NCBI GenBank assembly: GCA_937892735.1
Contig: CALBGL010000012.1
Location: 1-21,691, forward strand
From: an uncultured Clostridia bacterium
Lineage (GTDB): Bacteria > Bacillota > Clostridia > Lachnospirales > Bianqueaceae
Length of the DNA: 21,691 nt
Direction: 5' to 3'
The position numbers and the translations under genes were made by a program. Below, piece after piece: positions 8,211 to 14,821 of the stretch. Within the stretch, counting starts at the first letter, position 1. Each line of letters begins with the position of its first letter. The notes beneath the pieces were generated by a model. It saw only the letters and a program-made list of their open reading frames with translations, searched no databases and had not been told where the DNA came from.

Positions 8211-9078
8211 GTTTGTTATTTCCACCAATTTTACCAAAGATCCGGAAGGGATCGAGACTTGGCATATTGCGTCGTATCTGCAGGAACGGGGCGCCAGAGT
8301 CTGGCTTCTTGCGAAGCCGGAGGATGAGGTGCCGGCAGTGTTAGAGGATATGGAGCGAATGCAAGAGGAACGGGTCTCTCAGATGGATCTGGTCATTGTT
8401 TTGGGAGGGGATGGAACAATTCTTTCCAGTGCTAGGCGTCTGCATGAATATGATGTGCCGCTTTTAGGCATCAATCTGGGGCATTTGGGATTTCTGACGG
8501 GCAGTGAGAAAGAGGACTGTGAATCGGCATTAGATCAGGTTCTCGAAGGGCGTTATCGGGAAGAAGAGCGCATTATGCTCTGTGGGAGAATTCTGCATAC
8601 GAATGGTGAAGAACAGTATTTCAGCGGATTGAATGACGCGGTTATTACCAGAGGAGCCTTTTCGCGGATGCTCTCGATCTCTGTGAAGATCAATGGGAGG
8701 CTCATGGATTATTTTCAGGCCGATGGGATGATTGTAGCGACGCCGACGGGTTCCACCGGATATAATTTATCCGCGGGGGGACCGATTGTAGTTCCCTATG
8801 CCAGAGGGATTCTGATTACTCCGATTTGTCCCAGGTCCTTAACTATGCGTTCTATTGTTGTATCAGAAACCGATGAGATCAATTTTGAAGTATTGCCGGA
8901 GACTATGGGACAGAAGACGCCGGAGCTAATGCTGACGGTGGACGGGCAGCAGGGGTATCCGATTGTGCCGGGAGATCAGGTATTCATCGAGGTAGATCCC
9001 GTCGGAGTTCGGCTGACTCATATGGAAAACACTACATTTTTTGATACGCTGCGGAAGAAGATGTTTAAGGAATTATAG
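8197..9078 (+). CDS. nadK: NAD kinase
   Basis: This 293-aa enzyme phosphorylates NAD to NADP using ATP or polyphosphate. It shows the GGDGT motif (residues 70-74), LGINLGHLGFL, the LNDAV substrate motif, and ATPTGSTGYNLSAGGPIV, which together define the family. In the usual conserved P-H-x-L stretch near ITPICP, this protein has Arg (PRSL) where His is common; this residue is not catalytic, so function is likely intact. It overlaps tlyA by 14 bp and is followed 41 bp later by argR. The placement beside argR and recN is conserved in Bacillus and Clostridia. Confidence 0.95.
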   Translation: MNPCKFVISTNFTKDPEGIETWHIASYLQERGARVWLLAKPEDEVPAVLEDMERMQEERVSQMDLVIVLGGDGTILSSARRLHEYDVPLLGINLGHLGFLTGSEKEDCESALDQVLEGRYREEERIMLCGRILHTNGEEQYFSGLNDAVITRGAFSRMLSISVKINGRLMDYFQADGMIVATPTGSTGYNLSAGGPIVVPYARGILITPICPRSLTMRSIVVSETDEINFEVLPETMGQKTPELMLTVDGQQGYPIVPGDQVFIEVDPVGVRLTHMENTTFFDTLRKKMFKEL

Positions 9079-9119
9079 TATTCTTGTGTGTTGGGTCAAG
9101 ATGGAAGGAGGAAGACAGG

Positions 9120-9590
9120 ATGAAAGTAGACAGGCAGGCAAAGATTTTAACGCTGATCGAAGAATATCCCATCGAAACGCAGGAAGAGCTGGCGGAGAAA
9201 CTGGTAGAGGCAGGGTTCAGAGTCACGCAGGCAACAGTGTCGCGCGATATCCGGGAGCTGCGTCTGACGAAAGTAGTGGGAGACAATGGCCGGCAGCGTT
9301 ATGCCATCTTGTCTCCTAAGGATCCGGATTATGCGGAGCGATTTGTCAGAGTGCTGCAAGAGGGATATACCTCTGCGGAGGCAGCGGGAAATATTCTCGT
9401 GGTCAAGACGATTATTGGTATGGCGATGGCGGTAGCGACGGCATTGGACAACCTGGAATTTTCAGAGATCGTAGGCTGTGTGGCAGGGGACGACACGATT
9501 TTTGTGGCAGTACGCAGTGAGAGGGAGTGCCTCAGGCTGCAGGATAAGATTCGGAAACTCATTGAGACGACGGAGGTGTCTAAATGCTGA
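9120..9590 (+). CDS. argR: Arginine repressor ArgR/AhrC
   Basis: This 156-aa regulator has an N-terminal winged helix (about residues 1-70, with TQATVSRDIRELRLTKV as recognition helix) and a C-terminal hexamerisation and arginine-binding domain (about 80-150, with AGNILVVKTIIGMAMAVATALD and GCVAGDDTIFVAV). With arginine bound, the family represses arginine synthesis and activates catabolic genes. ATG 9120 has GGAAGGAGGAAG upstream (GGAGG about 9 nt away), so the longer GTG-started frame from 9084 is not used. It overlaps recN by 7 bp. No ARG box is obvious just upstream, so autoregulation cannot be judged here. Confidence 0.95.
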   Translation: MKVDRQAKILTLIEEYPIETQEELAEKLVEAGFRVTQATVSRDIRELRLTKVVGDNGRQRYAILSPKDPDYAERFVRVLQEGYTSAEAAGNILVVKTIIGMAMAVATALDNLEFSEIVGCVAGDDTIFVAVRSERECLRLQDKIRKLIETTEVSKC

Positions 9591-11320
9591 CACATCTGCG
9601 GGTGAAGAATATTGCGCTCATTGATGACATTTCACTGGATCTTGACGAAGGGCTTAACATCTTGACGGGAGAGACCGGTGCGGGAAAAAGTATTATCATG
9701 GGTGCGGTGAATCTGGCATTGGGTGCTCGTGTTTCTAAGGATCTGCTGGGAAATCCGGAGATGCCCGCGCAGGTAGATCTGCTGTTTGATGTGACAAATA
9801 CCCGCGTAAGGAAGCATTTGGTTCAGATGGGACTCCTGGAAGAAGACAGTACAGAAGTGCTTCTGTCCCGACGTATCACACCGAATGGCCGCGCGGTGAA
9901 TCGGATCAATGAGGATGTCGCGACGGCAGCCGCGTTGCAAAAGGCTGCGGGGGTGCTGATCGACGTGCATGGGCAGCACGAGCATCAATCTTTACTGGAT
10001 GCCAGTCGTCATATCGACTTGCTGGATCGTTTTGATGAGCATACGCAGCCTCATAAAGAGGCATTGCAGAGTCTTCTGGGTGTGTACAAAGAAAAGGAAC
10101 AGGAATATCAGAGATGGAAAGAGCAGTCCCAGGATAAAGAACGAATCCTGGCGCTGATGGAGTATGAGGCACAGGAGATTGACGAGGCAGGACTTAAAGA
10201 GGGTGAGGAAGAAGAACTGGGAGAGCGCATACGCCGGCTGCGATCGGCTCAGCGGATTCAGGAGTCTTGCGAGAATGCAGTCAGTTTTCTTCGAGGCGGG
10301 CAGGATGGATATGGCGGCGGCATTGGGGCATTGAACGATGCACTGGCACAGATGCAGTGGATCGAAGAACTGGATTCTCAAACATTGTCTTCTATCGTTT
10401 CTACATTATCGGATGCAGCCGCCATCGCTGAGGATGCGGCGTCCGAGATCGCGCGTTACGCGGAGGATGCGCAGAGCGATCCACAGGCGCTGGAAGAGGC
10501 GCAGGATCGATGGGAAGAGATTCGCCGGTTGAAAGGGAAGTACGGGGATAGTTTGAAGAAGATTCTGTCGTACAGAAAATCTTTGACAGAATCGATGGAA
10601 AAAATTCAGCATATTCAGGAGACGCTGGCAGCATGTGAAAAGGAACTGGTGGAGCTGGAACAAAAAATGAAGAGAGAGTGTGAAGCGTTGAGTAAGCTGC
10701 GGCAGCAGGTCGCGCAAACGGTATCCAGAGAGATCACGGCGATTCTAAAAACGCTGCAGTTTCAGGATCCGGAATTTGCGGTGCAGATTACGTCGAGGGA
10801 TCATATTACGTCGAAGGGACAGGATCAGGTGCAATTTCTGATTCGTACCAATGTAGGGGAGCCGCTCAGGCCGCTTCATAAGATTGCTTCCGGCGGAGAA
10901 ATCTCCAGAATCATGTTGGCCATCAAGACGGTGTTGGCTCAACGGGATGAGATACCGACTCTGATTTTTGATGAGATTGATACAGGAATTAGTGGGAGAA
11001 CGGCACAGAGCGTAGCGGAGAAGTTGGCATTGATTTCGAAGTTTCATCAGATTATATGTATTACACATTTGCCGCAGATTGCGGCGATGGCAGATCATCA
11101 TCTGCGGATTGAAAAAACGGTGCGGGAAGGCCGAGCTCGTACTGAGGTGACGGAACTCGCGGAAAGACAATCAACAGAAGAACTGGCTCGAATGCTGGGT
11201 GGAACGCAGCTGACAGAGGCAGTTTTACAGAACGCGTCCGAAATGAAAAAAATGGCGTCGGACTGGAAAGAGCATAATTCCCTCCGAATGAGAGACAATA
11301 GACAAAGGAATCCACATTAA
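9584..11320 (+). CDS. recN: DNA repair protein RecN
   Basis: This 578-aa SMC-like ATPase acts in double-strand break repair. The N-terminal Walker A is GETGAGKS (residues 29-36). A long, Glu/Gln-rich coiled coil (about 160-380) spans the middle, and the C-terminal half holds the signature motif KIASGGEISRIMLAIKTVL, Walker B LIFDEIDTGISG and the H-loop ICITHLPQIAAMADHHL. All motifs for nucleotide binding and hydrolysis are present and the length is normal (B. subtilis RecN is 576). The start overlaps the argR stop. The gene ends 14 bp before spoIVB. No LexA-type site is evident because the promoter is shared with the upstream operon. Confidence 0.96.
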   Translation: MLTHLRVKNIALIDDISLDLDEGLNILTGETGAGKSIIMGAVNLALGARVSKDLLGNPEMPAQVDLLFDVTNTRVRKHLVQMGLLEEDSTEVLLSRRITPNGRAVNRINEDVATAAALQKAAGVLIDVHGQHEHQSLLDASRHIDLLDRFDEHTQPHKEALQSLLGVYKEKEQEYQRWKEQSQDKERILALMEYEAQEIDEAGLKEGEEEELGERIRRLRSAQRIQESCENAVSFLRGGQDGYGGGIGALNDALAQMQWIEELDSQTLSSIVSTLSDAAAIAEDAASEIARYAEDAQSDPQALEEAQDRWEEIRRLKGKYGDSLKKILSYRKSLTESMEKIQHIQETLAACEKELVELEQKMKRECEALSKLRQQVAQTVSREITAILKTLQFQDPEFAVQITSRDHITSKGQDQVQFLIRTNVGEPLRPLHKIASGGEISRIMLAIKTVLAQRDEIPTLIFDEIDTGISGRTAQSVAEKLALISKFHQIICITHLPQIAAMADHHLRIEKTVREGRARTEVTELAERQSTEELARMLGGTQLTEAVLQNASEMKKMASDWKEHNSLRMRDNRQRNPH

Positions 11321-11334
11321 AAGGAGTGATGACT

Positions 11335-12627
11335 TTGTCGGAGCGTTCTTTTCGGAAAAGAAAAACGTCGGATGATTCGGAGACAAAGGTAAGATGGTGG
11401 ATGATCCTATTGATCGCCTTGCCCACCATCTTACTTTTTTTATATGGTTTTCTGAGCTGGAGTATCCCGGATACGATCCGATTGATTTCCGGGCAGGATA
11501 CGACTTTAACGTATGCCACATTTTGTAATCTTCAGGTAGAAGAGACAAAAAGTATTCAGGTGACTTCTTCCGATGTCTCGCCAAATGATCAGATTCTACT
11601 GACCAGTGAGAGCGGAGAGGACTATTCTCAGACAGAAGCAGTCGTTTCATTATTTGGTGTGATTCCTTTGAAAAAGGTATCTGTCGAGATTTGGCCGCAG
11701 ATGGATCTGATTCCGATGGGAAAAGCGATTGGCGTCGATATGCGAACGGATGGCGTTCTGGTTTTAGGATTGGGAGAGGTAACCGATGCGGAAGGAAACC
11801 ATGTGACGCCCGCCAGGAATCAGTTGTTTTCTGGAGACCGGATCTATTCTTTGAATGGGGAAAATATCCGAGTGAAGGAGGATGTCATAGAAAAGATTGC
11901 ATCCTCTGGAGGAAAAAGTGTGGAACTGGGAATTCTGCGAAATGGGAATCGGATGCAAGTGACTGTGGATCCAGTATTGGGGTCGGATGGGACCTATAAG
12001 ATCGGGCTGTGGATTCGAGACCGAGCGCAGGGAATTGGAACACTGACTTATGTGGATCCGGAGACACGACAGTTTGGAGCCATTGGACATGGGATGACGG
12101 ATGTCGATCTGGAAAAATTGTTGCCGTTGGGAGAAGGTACAATCTGTCAGGCACTGATCAATCATGTAGAAAAGGGGAATGTGGGAGAGCCGGGAGAAAT
12201 CGTAGCCAGCCTCACGCCACAGATCTTGGGAAGTGTCGAACAGAATACGGATTGCGGGCTTTTTGGAACCTATACGGGGACGTTAGACAGTGCCTCATTG
12301 CCTGTTGCCTTTCGCGATCAGGTAACGGACGGAGAGGTAAAGATTCTCTGCACACTATCCGGTGTGGCTCCAAAATGGTATGATGCTCGGATTCAACGCG
12401 TATCTTCTATCGCTTCGCAAAATATCGGATTTACGGTAGAAATCACAGATCCAGAACTTTTGGAATTGACGGGAGGAATCATACAGGGCATGAGCGGAAG
12501 CCCAATCATGCAAAACGGATGTCTTATTGGCGCTGTAACTCATGTGTTGGTGCAGGATCCGGGAAAGGGATACGGGATCTATATCGAAGACATGTTGAGT
12601 CAGCACTTATCCGACAAGGCGGCATAA
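11335..12627 (+). CDS. spoIVB: SpoIVB serine peptidase
   Basis: This protein of about 430 aa is exported into the space between forespore and mother cell, where it cleaves SpoIVFA to free the SpoIVFB protease and so activate sigma-K. After a basic N-terminus comes one membrane helix (about residues 22-40), a PDZ domain (about 120-200), and the peptidase S55 domain. The catalytic residues are visible: His in GAIGHGMTDVD (about residue 252) and Ser in QGMSGSP (about residue 387). TTG 11335 lies 8 nt after AAAAGGAG and is preferred. ATG 11329 is only 2 nt away and GTG 11326 sits within the site. spo0A follows 375 bp later, the Bacillus order. Confidence 0.93.
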   Translation: MSERSFRKRKTSDDSETKVRWWMILLIALPTILLFLYGFLSWSIPDTIRLISGQDTTLTYATFCNLQVEETKSIQVTSSDVSPNDQILLTSESGEDYSQTEAVVSLFGVIPLKKVSVEIWPQMDLIPMGKAIGVDMRTDGVLVLGLGEVTDAEGNHVTPARNQLFSGDRIYSLNGENIRVKEDVIEKIASSGGKSVELGILRNGNRMQVTVDPVLGSDGTYKIGLWIRDRAQGIGTLTYVDPETRQFGAIGHGMTDVDLEKLLPLGEGTICQALINHVEKGNVGEPGEIVASLTPQILGSVEQNTDCGLFGTYTGTLDSASLPVAFRDQVTDGEVKILCTLSGVAPKWYDARIQRVSSIASQNIGFTVEITDPELLELTGGIIQGMSGSPIMQNGCLIGAVTHVLVQDPGKGYGIYIEDMLSQHLSDKAA

Positions 12628-12631
12628 ATCC

Positions 12632-12670
12632 AAGAACGCTGTCCGGTATATAGAAGAAGACAGCGTTCTT
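12632..12670 (+). terminator. Hairpin after spoIVB
   Basis: AAGAACGCTGTC (12632-12643) and GACAGCGTTCTT (12659-12670) are exact 12-bp inverted repeats around a 15-nt loop, 4 bp after the spoIVB stop. The following sequence (CACTACAT) is not T-rich, so it could be a weak or Rho-assisted terminator or a stabilising 3' end of the long operon transcript. Confidence 0.55.
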
Positions 12671-12696
12671 CACTACATATTGCGGGTGGATAAAAT

Positions 12697-12703
12697 TTCG
12701 ACA
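12697..12703 (-). promoter_or_regulatory. Candidate Spo0A box (0A box)
   Basis: The minus strand reads TGTCGAA, an exact match to the seven-base core of the Spo0A-binding box. It lies about 300 bp upstream of spo0A, with a weaker one-mismatch copy TGTCGGA at 12845-12851. Spo0A autoregulates its gene in Bacillus, so this is plausible, but a 7-mer can occur by chance. Confidence 0.4.
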
Positions 12704-12712
12704 CAATCCTTT

Positions 12713-12724
12713 GTGAATATTCAC
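12713..12724. promoter_or_regulatory. Perfect 12-bp palindrome upstream of spo0A
   Basis: GTGAATATTCAC is a perfect palindrome, as expected for a dimeric regulator's operator. It lies between the candidate 0A box and the candidate CodY site. I do not recognise the cognate regulator. Confidence 0.35.
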
Positions 12725-12726
12725 GT

Positions 12727-12741
12727 CATTTTCTGAAAAAA
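12727..12741 (+). promoter_or_regulatory. CodY-like box upstream of spo0A
   Basis: CATTTTCTGAAAAAA matches 12 of 15 bases of the CodY consensus AATTTTCWGAAAATT. CodY links amino-acid and GTP levels to sporulation in Bacillus and Clostridium, so the site is sensible here, but whether this organism has CodY cannot be seen from the window. Confidence 0.35.
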
Positions 12742-12939
12742 GGAGGAAAATCTACAAAAAATAAAGGCGTATCACGTCAAAAATCCGTTTAAGAAAGGAG
12801 AATAAATACAGAAAAATCGCATAATGAAGCCATTTGTGAGAAAGTGTCGGAACATTTATCAATTTGCATAATTGCCAATAAAATCCAGATAGAAGAAATT
12901 ATGGATAATGATGAAATGGAACAATTTGGTAAAACTTGC

Positions 12940-12968
12940 TTGTTTCTCTCTGAAAAATGGTATATACT
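12940..12968 (+). promoter_or_regulatory. Possible sigma-A promoter of spo0A
   Basis: TTGTTT (12940-12945) and TATACT (12963-12968) are 17 bp apart. A start near 12975 would give a leader of about 28 nt before the GTG start, with AAGGAGG at 12988-12994. The -35 matches only 3 of 6 bases. I could not find a convincing sigma-H promoter. Confidence 0.4.
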
Positions 12969-13002
12969 GGTAATACAAAAATCATCCAAGGAGGTTTGCG
13001 AA

Positions 13003-13824
13003 GTGAGCAAATTATCAGTTTTAGTCGCTGACGATAGTCAGGAGTTTCGAGGAATCCTGCGGGAATATATCGAACGCCAAGACGATATGGAGGTCATCGA
13101 TGAAGCATCAAACGGGGAGGAGACATTGGAGAAGATTTATGATATGGCTCCAGATGTAGTTTTATTAGATATGATTATGCCACGGGTAGATGGTTTAGGC
13201 GTATTGGAGAGTTTGGCACAGAATCCCCCGAGACATATGCCTATTACGATTATGATTTCTGCGGTAGGACAGGATCGAATTGCAGAACAGGCATTTCGTC
13301 TGGGTGTTACTTATTACATGGCAAAGCCATTTGAACTGTCCACGTTAGTGAATCGGATCCGGCAGCTCAATGGAAATTTGACGCAGATATCCGTCCCCAT
13401 TAGTGAGGGAAACGATCAACGGATGAATCCGTATAGCAGTATGATGAACCGCAGACGTGATGTGCGACGTCAAGATGTGGAAACCGAAGTGACGAACATG
13501 ATTCATGAGATCGGAGTACCTGCGCATATTAAGGGATATCAGTATTTGCGGGATGCGATTATTATGGCGTTGGAAGACATGGATATTCTGAATGCGATTA
13601 CAAAACAGCTGTATCCTGCCATTGCCAAGAAATATGATACCACACCCAGCCGTGTGGAAAGAGCGATTCGGCATGCGATCGAGGTGGCATGGAGCAGAGG
13701 AAAGATGGATACGATCGATAAGCTGTTTGGATATACAATCAATAATGGGAAGGGGAAGCCGACAAATTCTGAATTTGTGGCCCTGATCGCAGATAAACTT
13801 CGTTTGGAATTAAAGGCAGGGTGA
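13003..13824 (+). CDS. spo0A: Sporulation master regulator Spo0A
   Basis: This 273-aa response regulator controls entry into sporulation. Its receiver domain (residues 1-125) has acidic D10-D11, phosphoacceptor D56 in VLLDMIMP, S86 and K108 (MAKPF). After a linker, the C-terminal DNA-binding domain (about 155-273) contains HEIGVPAHIKGYQYLRDAI, TTPSRVERAIRHAIEVAWSRG and the final NSEFVALIADKLRLE, the highly conserved Spo0A effector. GTG 13003 lies 8 nt after AAGGAGG and gives the family start SKLSVLVADDSQ. An in-frame extension upstream to 12844 is untranslated leader. In Clostridia, Spo0A is phosphorylated by orphan kinases, none of which lies in this window. Confidence 0.97.
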   Translation: MSKLSVLVADDSQEFRGILREYIERQDDMEVIDEASNGEETLEKIYDMAPDVVLLDMIMPRVDGLGVLESLAQNPPRHMPITIMISAVGQDRIAEQAFRLGVTYYMAKPFELSTLVNRIRQLNGNLTQISVPISEGNDQRMNPYSSMMNRRRDVRRQDVETEVTNMIHEIGVPAHIKGYQYLRDAIIMALEDMDILNAITKQLYPAIAKKYDTTPSRVERAIRHAIEVAWSRGKMDTIDKLFGYTINNGKGKPTNSEFVALIADKLRLELKAG

Positions 13825-13849
13825 AAATCTAATTTTTATAAAAAAAAGC

Positions 13850-13878
13850 TTGCATATTTCAGGATGATGGGGTATAAT
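13850..13878 (+). promoter_or_regulatory. Strong sigma-A promoter for the structured RNA
   Basis: TTGCAT (13850-13855) and TATAAT (13873-13878) are exactly 17 bp apart, 25 bp after the spo0A stop. No open reading frame with a ribosome site follows, so it must drive the RNA described next. Transcription would start near 13885. Confidence 0.8.
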
Positions 13879-13884
13879 ATAATC

Positions 13885-14076
13885 ACATCCTGGGATGTGC
13901 GATAGCTTGTGTATTTGAACCTACACCATGAGATTGGGAGTTTTAATGGTTATCGACAATGTCGGGCCTCAAGCTAATTCCTGCTTCGGCAGGCGGGGGA
14001 TGGCAGCGAAGATACTGCGAACACCTACCTAGCGTAATGCTAGGGATCAAATTTCAGGCGTCGGCATTCTGGGTTG
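13885..14076 (+). ncRNA. ssrS: Structured small RNA, candidate 6S RNA
   Basis: A strong promoter and a clear terminator bound a non-coding RNA of about 190-215 nt. Its ends can pair: CCTGGGATGT (13889-13898) with GCATTCTGGG (14064-14073), ten consecutive pairs including G-U, extended by CGAT with GTCG. The interior holds further hairpins: GTGTA/TACAC, CCTGC-TTCG-GCAGG with a stable tetraloop, and CCTAGC-GTAAT-GCTAGG near the 3' side. A long closing stem around an open centre, with a small hairpin on the 3' side and this length, is the layout of 6S RNA, which binds sigma-A RNA polymerase. I do not recognise primary-sequence motifs for certain, so another Clostridia RNA class (for example the Clostridiales-1 motif) is possible. 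SRP RNA, tmRNA and RNase P are excluded by missing hallmark sequences. Confidence 0.5.
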
Positions 14077-14101
14077 GGGGATGCTTGCATCCCCTATTTT
14101 A
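14077..14101 (+). terminator. Intrinsic terminator of the structured RNA
   Basis: GGGGATG (14077-14083) pairs with CATCCCC (14088-14094) around a CTTG loop, followed by TATTTTA. It is a compact, GC-rich stem with a U-rich tail. Confidence 0.8.
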
Positions 14102-14124
14102 CATAGCCCTGTCGGGGCGCGTAT

Positions 14125-14197
14125 GGGCTCGTGGCTCAGCTGGGAGAGCGCCGCGTTCGCATCGCGGAGGCCGAGGGTTCGAATCCCTTCGAGTCCA
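14125..14197 (+). tRNA. tRNA-Ala (anticodon CGC)
   Basis: A complete 73-nt cloverleaf. The acceptor stem is GGGCTCG/CGAGTCC with the G3-U70 wobble that is the identity element of alanine tRNA, and the discriminator is A. The anticodon stem is CCGCG/CGCGG around loop TTCGCAT, so the anticodon is CGC, reading GCG. The T arm is GAGGG-TTCGAAT-CCCTT (one wobble). CCA is not encoded. It starts only 24 bp after the terminator of the upstream RNA. Confidence 0.96.
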
Positions 14198-14203
14198 GTT
14201 TAG

Positions 14204-14250
14204 AAGAGGAGTACGAAATCATCCATAGCGGATAATTTCGTACTCCTCTT
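14204..14250 (+). terminator. Terminator after tRNA-Ala
   Basis: A perfect 16-bp inverted repeat (14204-14219 and 14235-14250) with a 15-nt loop, ending in CTTTACT. It starts 6 bp after the tRNA and would end the tRNA transcript. Confidence 0.75.
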
Positions 14251-14255
14251 TACTC

Positions 14256-14292
14256 AGCGATGTAACATTTTCTCAGTTAGACCAATGAGAAA
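14256..14292 (+). repeat. 37-nt direct repeat, copy 1
   Basis: It starts AGCGATGTAACATTTTCTCA and ends CCAATGAGAAA. It differs from the second copy (14319-14355) at two positions, both T/C. Each copy contains the inverted pair TTTCTCA/TGAGAAA and so can fold as a small hairpin. The copies start 63 bp apart. Confidence 0.85.
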
Positions 14293-14317
14293 ACCCCAGG
14301 GTTTCTCATTACTTTTT
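14284..14317 (+). terminator. Hairpin with T-run between the two repeats
   Basis: AATGAGAAA (14284-14292) pairs with TTTCTCATT (14302-14310), with a CCC/GGG interior, followed by ACTTTTT. It reads as an intrinsic terminator. Its 5' arm is the 3' arm of the repeat-1 hairpin, so the two folds exclude each other. Confidence 0.55.
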
Positions 14318-14318
14318 A

Positions 14319-14355
14319 AGCGATGCAACATTTTCTCAGTCAGACCAATGAGAAA
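14319..14355 (+). repeat. 37-nt direct repeat, copy 2
   Basis: This is the second copy of the repeat at 14256-14292, with 35 of 37 bases identical (AGCGATGCAACATTTTCTCA at its start). The nested TTTCTCA/TGAGAAA inverted pair is kept in both copies; both differences lie outside the two arms. Confidence 0.85.
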
Positions 14356-14499
14356 TCCTGCCAGGTATCCATGCTATGGGCTGTGAAATCGCAATGCTCC
14401 TATTGTAGGCATTTTGTAACGACTCCTTTTTGGCTCAAAACCTTTCATGTGTCTGCAAACAGATAATCTTTACCGTTTGTTCTGCACGGAAGAATTTGC
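14356..14499. other. Intergenic stretch without recognised gene
   Basis: Between repeat copy 2 and the FAD-dehydrogenase promoter I see no ORF with a ribosome site and no RNA gene. The sequence is mixed in composition with no repeat of note. Confidence 0.5.
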
Positions 14500-14528
14500 T
14501 TGTAAATTGTGAAGAAAAATGGTATGAT
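14500..14528 (+). promoter_or_regulatory. Promoter with flanking inverted repeat
   Basis: TTGTAA (14500-14505) and TATGAT (14523-14528) are 17 bp apart. TTGTGAA (14507-14513) and TTCACAA (14548-14554) form an inverted repeat flanking the -10 and start site, an operator-like position. The likely target is the FAD-dehydrogenase transcript. Confidence 0.5.
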
Positions 14529-14533
14529 AGGTT

Positions 14534-14596
14534 AGCTCGACTTGTATTTCACAAATTCTTTGTAACGGCAGCAGACAAATTTCATCGAGCTCTTTT
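14534..14596 (+). promoter_or_regulatory. Leader hairpin ending in T-run, possible attenuator
   Basis: AGCTCGA (14534-14540) pairs with TCGAGCT (14585-14591), with TTGT/ACAA inside, followed by CTTTTAT. It lies right at the predicted transcript start and before the coding region, so it may stop part of the transcripts. A perfect TATAAT (14596-14601) overlaps its tail and may be a second promoter, though its -35 is poor. Confidence 0.35.
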
Positions 14597-14653
14597 ATAA
14601 TGGGGTCATATAGAGAAGGGGGCGGTTGATGATTGCCGGCGGAGAGTGATCAG

Positions 14654-14821
14654 ATGCTGCGAGAAGGAAAGGTATACACTGTACGGGCAAGGAGCGGGAA
14701 AGATAGGGGGGCAAAACGATTTTCGCTGTGTCATTCTGTATCATACGGCGGAACATCCGGTGATACAGAAGAGCTTAGAATTATAGAGATCAAAGGAGAT
14801 CAAGAAATTGAAAAAATATGA
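14654..14821 (+). CDS. Possible 55-aa hypothetical protein
   Basis: This short frame starts at ATG 14654 with GGAGAG (14641-14646) 7 nt upstream, and its stop overlaps the start of the FAD dehydrogenase by 14 bp, the same kind of overlap seen at tlyA and nadK. The product begins MLREGKVYTVRARSGKDRG and is basic in its first half and acidic in its last part (GDTEELRIIEIKGDQEIEKI). There is no signal peptide, membrane segment or motif that I recognise. It may be a real small protein, or a leader frame whose translation couples to the next gene's TTG start, or chance. A longer TTG-started version from 14633 has no better support. Confidence 0.3.
   Translation: MLREGKVYTVRARSGKDRGAKRFSLCHSVSYGGTSGDTEELRIIEIKGDQEIEKI

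Noticed and set aside
12844..13002. Extension of the Spo0A frame by 53 codons upstream
   Set aside because: No ribosome site precedes it, the extra residues match nothing in Spo0A, and GTG 13003 has an ideal AAGGAGG and gives the family N-terminus.
13885..14100. SRP RNA, tmRNA or RNase P RNA
   Set aside because: The SRP apical GGTC/GGAAG motif, the tRNA-like ends of tmRNA and the GAGGAAAGTCC/ACAGAAA motifs of RNase P are absent.
13959..14228. 89-codon frame across the structured RNA and tRNA-Ala
   Set aside because: It runs through a tRNA gene and a terminator, has no ribosome site, and the composition is that of RNA genes.
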